Below are positions 15,589 to 19,375 of a DNA stretch of 19,375 nt, piece by piece. The position numbers were made by a program, and so were the translations under genes. The stretch's first letter is position 1, and every line of letters begins with the position of its first letter. Source of the stretch: Flavobacterium sp. Lineage in GTDB: Bacteria > Bacteroidota > Bacteroidia > Flavobacteriales > Flavobacteriaceae. A model generated the notes under the pieces. The model was not told where the DNA came from, made no database searches, and saw only the letters and a program-made list of their open reading frames with translations. The stretch is from the NCBI RefSeq assembly GCF_020217025.1, contig NZ_JAIWOF010000223.1, positions 1 through 19,375 on the forward strand, given 5' to 3'.

Positions 15589-16017
15589 ATGATGAAAAAA
15601 TTACTTGTTTATTTAACTGTATTAGTTGGGATGGCTTCTTTTGCTCAAACGGGTCCAAAGATTGAATTTAAAGAAGAAACCATCAACTATGGTGAGGTAG
15701 AAAAAGGAAAAGATGATGGAATTAGAATTTTTGAATTCACAAATACGGGTGATGCTCCACTAATTATTACCAATGCAAAATCGAGCTGTGGTTGTACCGT
15801 GCCTGAATGGCCAAAAGAACCAATTGCTCCAGGTAAAAAAGGGCAAATTAAAGTTCAGTATAACATGAATCCGGGTCCTATTAGTAAAACAATTACTATT
15901 GAAAGTAATGCGGTAAACAAACCAAATGGTATGGTTCCGTTACGAATCAAAGGAACGGTAATTGTTAAGGAAGAAATTAGTCCGTTAGTTAAAAAGAAAA
16001 CGTTTCCAAATTCATAA
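15589..16017 (+). CDS. DUF1573 domain secreted protein
   Basis: The preferred start is 15589 (or the adjacent ATG at 15592), since it opens a normal signal peptide (MMKKLLVYLTVLVGMASFAQ). An in-frame ATG at 15523 would add 22 residues with a second hydrophobic run. The mature part, about 120 residues, is a single Ig-like DUF1573 domain: INYGEVEKGKDDGIRIFEFTNTGDAPLIIT, then SSCGCTVPEWP with the conserved CGC, then IAPGKKGQIKVQYN and TITIESNAVN. The family is widespread in Bacteroidota as periplasmic or surface proteins with no fixed role. TATATTTA (15549-15556), 33 bp before the start, is one base from the -7 consensus. A strong UUCG-loop terminator follows the stop. Confidence 0.88.
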   Translation: MMKKLLVYLTVLVGMASFAQTGPKIEFKEETINYGEVEKGKDDGIRIFEFTNTGDAPLIITNAKSSCGCTVPEWPKEPIAPGKKGQIKVQYNMNPGPISKTITIESNAVNKPNGMVPLRIKGTVIVKEEISPLVKKKTFPNS

Positions 16018-16020
16018 ATA

Positions 16021-16049
16021 AAAAGTCCCAATTCGTTGGGACTTTTTTT
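16021..16049. terminator. Bidirectional terminator with TTCG loop
   Basis: AAAAGTCCCAA (16021-16031) pairs with TTGGGACTTTT (16036-16046) around a stable TTCG tetraloop, with a T-run continuing to 16049. It sits between convergent genes; its T-run overlaps the stop codon of the leftward gene. Confidence 0.9.
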
Positions 16050-17370
16050 ATAGGATTTTTTTTAAATTAAACTTAAAAGTAATTTGTTCATTTTTACGTT
16101 CAATTATAATCGTAATTAATTTTCCATCTTCCGATTGAAATACATCAGTTATATTCTGAATGGATAATTGATTAATCCCTTTATTGTTCAGTTTAATGAT
16201 TTTATCACCTACTTTGAGTCCTGCTATAGCTGCGGGAGAATCTTTCCTAATACTATAGATTTCAAAAATTGGTTTTAATTCATATTTATACTTATTCCTA
16301 TCGCCTCCTTTTTCAAAATAAAATTCGTCTAAGTTTAGAAGTCCAATTGCGGAATTTACATTAACCCCTTCCTTCACCCATTGAAAACCAAAATGTTGTA
16401 CTTCAATTCCAGACATATTGTAATTGAATGGTAAATCATAAGCTCTATTTTTTTGAAAATAAAAATCACTATTCTTATAATCCAGTACCCAATTGAATCG
16501 CTTTATTACTTCGCCACCTAGTGAACCATTTCTATTGCTATAAATGCTAATTCTTTTAAAGAAGACACTGTCAGGATAAGAAACAATAACGTTTTTAAAT
16601 TCATAATTTGAAAGTACAACATTTTTTATTCTGGCTTTTTTTCCTTCAATATCCCCAGATAATCCTCTCCCTAAAACATCGTTGATATAAAAATTAGAGC
16701 ATTTAATTTTATCATTTTCAAAAAGCCACAAGCCTTCACCCAAACCCGTATCAAATAATAGTTTTAAAGTTGCTTCCTTGCCTTCCAATTCGGTATTAAT
16801 TGACACATAAGGCTTATTTTCATCAATCTCAACCTTACATTTCGACATATTTCTTCTTGCTTTATCAATTTGTTTCCTACTATTTTTAAACAATGTTATG
16901 CACTTTTTATCATAATCAATTTTCGTAACATACTGTTTAAAAAAAGTGCTTCCTAAAATACCATTAATTGGTAATCCTATTTTATTAATCAAAGTAATTT
17001 CTTGATCAGGAATTAATAAAATCTCAAAATTACTATCTTCAAGTTCATTGATTTTTAATGTATTATTTTTAGAAAGATAAGCAATAATCGACTGATCATT
17101 TCCAACACCTCTAACTTCTATTTTATCCGTTTGGTTTAAAACTAAAGAATCATTTTCTGGAAAACTAAACAACATGCTCCTATCTGAACCCGTATCTACA
17201 ATCATTTTGAGAGGAACTCCGTTAAAACCAACATCAACAATAATAAGATTATGAGTAAGTTCAAAAGGAATTTTAATTGTATTCTTTTTTGAATTCCAAT
17301 TAAAACTAGACTGCGACTGAAGCGTTACAGTAACCATGAATAAAAATACTATTTGAATAATCTTTCTCAT
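16048..17370 (-). CDS. Retropepsin-like aspartyl protease with PDZ domain
   Basis: The 440-residue protein has a signal peptide (MRKIIQIVFLFMVTVTLQSQ). Two retropepsin-type active-site motifs lie in one chain: IVDTGSDRSMLF with Asp59, and LLFDTGLGEGLWLF with Asp207. A hydrophobic NGILGSTFFKQYV stretch lies between them and a related GGEVIKRFNWVLDY follows the second. A C-terminal PDZ domain follows (about residues 360-435; IRKDSPAAIAGLKVGDKIIKLN). Such proteins are predicted periplasmic or envelope proteases, with the PDZ domain binding peptide ends; substrates are unknown. Two DTG motifs in a single chain could build the bilobal site that retroviral enzymes form as dimers. The gene is intact, with a -7-like TACATTTA on its strand at 17387-17394, and diverges from the aminotransferase gene. 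Confidence 0.85.
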   Translation of the reverse strand: MRKIIQIVFLFMVTVTLQSQSSFNWNSKKNTIKIPFELTHNLIIVDVGFNGVPLKMIVDTGSDRSMLFSFPENDSLVLNQTDKIEVRGVGNDQSIIAYLSKNNTLKINELEDSNFEILLIPDQEITLINKIGLPINGILGSTFFKQYVTKIDYDKKCITLFKNSRKQIDKARRNMSKCKVEIDENKPYVSINTELEGKEATLKLLFDTGLGEGLWLFENDKIKCSNFYINDVLGRGLSGDIEGKKARIKNVVLSNYEFKNVIVSYPDSVFFKRISIYSNRNGSLGGEVIKRFNWVLDYKNSDFYFQKNRAYDLPFNYNMSGIEVQHFGFQWVKEGVNVNSAIGLLNLDEFYFEKGGDRNKYKYELKPIFEIYSIRKDSPAAIAGLKVGDKIIKLNNKGINQLSIQNITDVFQSEDGKLITIIIERKNEQITFKFNLKKIL

Positions 17371-17497
17371 CTAAAAATTTATAACCTAAATGTAAGAAAT
17401 TAAGACTTCACTTTTATGTTTTTAACATTTTTTAGTATCCGTTTTTAGTTATATCACAAAAAAAATTGCAATTTTGTGCATCTTTAAAAAACAGATT

Positions 17498-18691
17498 ATG
17501 CCAAAAGTTTCCATTAAAGGCCAACAAATGCCAGAATCACCAATTAGAAAATTGGTACCTTATGCTGAAATTGCTAAGAAAAAAGGTCATAAAGTATATC
17601 ACTTAAATATTGGGCAACCTGATATTAAAACACCAGAAGTTGCTTTAGAAGCTGTAAAAAAAGCTGATATTTCAGTTCTTGAATACAGTCATTCTGCAGG
17701 TTTTGAAAGTTACAGAACTAAACTTTCTCAATACTATAAAAATCATGGGTTACCTATAGATACTCAAGATATCATCATTACAACTGGTGGTTCTGAAGCA
17801 TTACTTTTTGCTATGGGAAGTACAATGGATGCAGGTGATGAAATTATTATCCCTGAACCTTTTTATGCTAATTACAACGGATTTTCAACAGCTTCTGGTG
17901 TGCATGTAGTTCCTGTGATTTCAGGAATTGAAACTGGATTTGCATTACCTCCAATCGAGGCTTTTGAAAAGTTAATTACGCCTAAAACAAAAGCAATCTT
18001 AATTTGTAATCCAGGTAATCCAACAGGTTACTTATATTCTCAAGAAGAAATTTTAAAATTAGCAGAAATAGTTAAGAAACATGATTTATTCTTAATTGCT
18101 GACGAAGTTTACCGTGAGTTTATTTATGATGGTGACAAACATTTTTCAGTAATGAATGTTCCTGGTTTAGAAGAGAACGCTATTATGATTGATTCGGTTT
18201 CTAAACGTTATAGTATGTGTGGAGCTCGAATTGGTTGTATTGTTTCTAAAAACAAAGAAGTAATGGCAACAGCAATGAAATTTGCTCAGGCTCGTTTAAG
18301 CCCTCCTACTTATGCTCAGATTGCTAGTGAAGCTGCATTGGAAACTCCTCAAAGTTACTTTGATGATGTTATTTCAGAATATAAAGATCGTAGAGATACT
18401 CTTATAACAGAATTAAACAAAATTGAAGGAGTTAAAGTAGCGACTCCAAAAGGAGCATTTTATTGCATCGCTAAATTACCAATTGATAATGCAGATAAAT
18501 TTGCACAATGGTTATTAGAATCTTATGATTTAAATGGTGAAACCGTTATGGTTGCTCCAGCCGCAGGATTTTATTCAACACCAAATATTGGTTTAGACGA
18601 AGTTCGTATTGCTTATGTATTGAAAAAAGACGATTTGATTAAATCTGTTCAAATTTTAAAAGAAGCAATAGCTGTTTACAACAAGTTATAA
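17498..18691 (+). CDS. Class I/II PLP-dependent aminotransferase
   Basis: The 397-residue enzyme belongs to fold-type I aminotransferases (COG0436-like). The start at 17498 (MPKVSIKGQQMPESPIRKLV) is preferred; an in-frame TTG at 17474 would add eight residues without family support. Recognisable elements are YHLNIGQPDIKTPE, the glycine-rich TTGGSEALLFAMG and NPGNPTGY (from Asn171). IADEVYREFIYDG carries the PLP-contacting Asp and Tyr, and SVSKRYSMCGARIG holds the Schiff-base lysine Lys236. A typical C-terminal domain follows, with an ARLSPPTYAQ segment and a YVLKKDDL end. The amino-donor preference (aspartate, alanine or aromatic) cannot be read with certainty. It stands alone, with its own terminator, and diverges from the protease gene. 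Confidence 0.93.
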   Translation: MPKVSIKGQQMPESPIRKLVPYAEIAKKKGHKVYHLNIGQPDIKTPEVALEAVKKADISVLEYSHSAGFESYRTKLSQYYKNHGLPIDTQDIIITTGGSEALLFAMGSTMDAGDEIIIPEPFYANYNGFSTASGVHVVPVISGIETGFALPPIEAFEKLITPKTKAILICNPGNPTGYLYSQEEILKLAEIVKKHDLFLIADEVYREFIYDGDKHFSVMNVPGLEENAIMIDSVSKRYSMCGARIGCIVSKNKEVMATAMKFAQARLSPPTYAQIASEAALETPQSYFDDVISEYKDRRDTLITELNKIEGVKVATPKGAFYCIAKLPIDNADKFAQWLLESYDLNGETVMVAPAAGFYSTPNIGLDEVRIAYVLKKDDLIKSVQILKEAIAVYNKL

Positions 18692-18710
18692 TTCAATATA
18701 AAATTATAAT

Positions 18711-18744
18711 AAAAAAGAGTCCACGTATTCGGACTCTTTTTTTT
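18711..18744 (+). terminator. Intrinsic terminator of the aminotransferase gene
   Basis: AAAAAAGAGTCC (18711-18722) pairs with GGACTCTTTTTT (18731-18742) around an 8-base loop, followed by more T. It starts 19 bp after the stop codon. Confidence 0.9.
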
Positions 18745-18766
18745 ATCCTTAAGTCTTAGATTTTAC

Positions 18767-18797
18767 AAAAAAAAAGCGGCACTAAGTACCGCTTTTT
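18767..18797. terminator. Terminator of the T9SS type B protein gene, probably bidirectional
   Basis: AAAAAGCGG (18771-18779) pairs with CCGCTTTTT (18789-18797); ACT and AGT can pair inside after a mismatch. Read leftwards the hairpin ends in a T-run (the A-run at 18767-18775), 17 bp after the stop codon of the leftward gene. A T-run on the other side also allows stopping rightward transcripts. Confidence 0.8.
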
Positions 18798-18814
18798 TTG
18801 TTTTAAATATTTAA

Positions 18815-19375
18815 TTATCGTTTTAATGAGAAGTGTGCTTTGAATTGTTTCTTAGCTCCGTTCTCTAAATAATCAACAGTGAACCAGTAATCGGTCGAAG
18901 GAAGGTTTTCTTGGTTGTAAGTACCATCCCAAAACTCAACACCTCTCAACTGTTTGATTAGTTTTCCGTATCTATCAAAGATGTAGATTACATCGGTATC
19001 TTGTAAACCAGCGATAAACCAACCATCATTGATACCATCTCCATTTGGTGTAAAATAATGAGGATAATCAATCACCAATAATGTATAAGTTAAATAAGTA
19101 CATCCTTGTGTATCAACTACGGTTATAGTATGAGGTCCAGAACTTACATTAGTAAACACATTGGAAGATTGTAAAGTTCCTTCATCTAATGAATACATTA
19201 GTGTTCCGCTTCCACCTGTTATATTCACTGTTAAAGTGGCATTTCCACTAAAATAAGCACTTTGGGTTACAGTCATACTTGCCGCTGGTGTTACTGATGT
19301 AACATTTGCAGTTACCATAGTTGTAACATCTGAAGAAACACAATTCGTAATGCTATTTGTAGCAATTACACCATA
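18815..19375 (-). CDS. T9SS type B sorting domain surface protein (5' partial)
   Basis: The reading frame is open to the right edge (an in-frame ATG at 19318 is internal, with 19 more open codons beyond), so only the last 186 residues are seen. They contain part of a repeat-type Ig-like or SprB-like segment (AYFSGNATLTVNITGGSGTL, then SSGPHTITVVDTQGC). The C-terminal type B sorting domain follows: YPHYFTPNGDGINDGWFIAG, then IYIFDRYGKLIKQL, then FWDGTYNQENLPSTDYWFTV and FKAHFSLKR. The TPNGDGxND phrase is its hallmark. Such proteins are large adhesins or gliding-related surface proteins exported by the type IX system; the full protein is likely several times longer. The gene ends at a strong terminator. 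Confidence 0.9.
   Translation of the reverse strand, partial: YGVIATNSITNCVSSDVTTMVTANVTSVTPAASMTVTQSAYFSGNATLTVNITGGSGTLMYSLDEGTLQSSNVFTNVSSGPHTITVVDTQGCTYLTYTLLVIDYPHYFTPNGDGINDGWFIAGLQDTDVIYIFDRYGKLIKQLRGVEFWDGTYNQENLPSTDYWFTVDYLENGAKKQFKAHFSLKR

Overview
The window looks like chromosomal DNA from a member of the Bacteroidota, most likely the family Flavobacteriaceae (Flavobacterium or a near relative). The sequence is strongly AT-rich and start codons mostly lack a clear Shine-Dalgarno. Several promoters resemble the Bacteroidota -7 box TAnnTTTG. The gene content fits: a TonB-dependent receptor, type A and type B type IX secretion (T9SS) sorting domains, DUF5777 and DUF4412 proteins, and a DUF1573 protein. 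The genus is inferred; there is no rRNA or marker-tree evidence here.

Layout. 1-1175 is the 3' end of a TonB-dependent receptor gene. 1224-3537 is a tight three-gene run: rmuC, a small membrane-anchored unknown and a hotdog thioesterase. 3608-6813 encodes a diheme c-type cytochrome lipoprotein followed by a secreted FG-GAP/ASPIC protein with a T9SS tail. 6880-9167 is a divergent envelope locus. Leftwards it has an OB-fold membrane-anchored protein and a DUF5777 beta-barrel; rightwards, starting only 16 bp away, a monoheme cytochrome-like lipoprotein and a YceI protein. A Met-rich DUF4412 protein (9210-9884) and an HxlR regulator with a candidate operator (10045-10464) follow. 10531-12644 is a single-gene accessory insertion: a P-loop NTPase of KAP-like type between two structured sites. 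Then come valS (leftward), a DUF1573 protein, a two-DTG aspartyl protease with a PDZ domain (leftward), a class I/II aminotransferase, and the 3' end of a large T9SS type B surface protein gene (leftward, cut by the window edge).

Most of the window is ordinary chromosomal backbone. Two parts stand out. The first is the redox/envelope stretch 3608-9167, with three CxxCH heme sites in two lipoproteins, a YceI lipocalin and an outer-membrane barrel; it may be one functional module. The second is the NTPase cassette. Its ORF sits between two imperfect palindromes laid out like integron attC sites: an outer core-like box (GTTGGC or its complement GCCAAC), a spacer, an inner stem and a variable loop. 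The start codon lies 14 bases after the left core box, and the right core box begins 10 bases after the stop codon. No integrase lies in the window. This is the best candidate here for an undescribed mobile cassette, possibly carrying a defence gene.

Gene ends are marked by six clear hairpin terminators, three of them between convergent genes. No stretch over 300 bases lacks a gene. The longest gaps are 12505-12763, filled by the right cassette site, the valS terminator and a REP-like palindrome, and 15392-15588, which holds an 8-bp tandem repeat and promoter-like boxes. No tRNA, rRNA, CRISPR array or transposase gene was seen.
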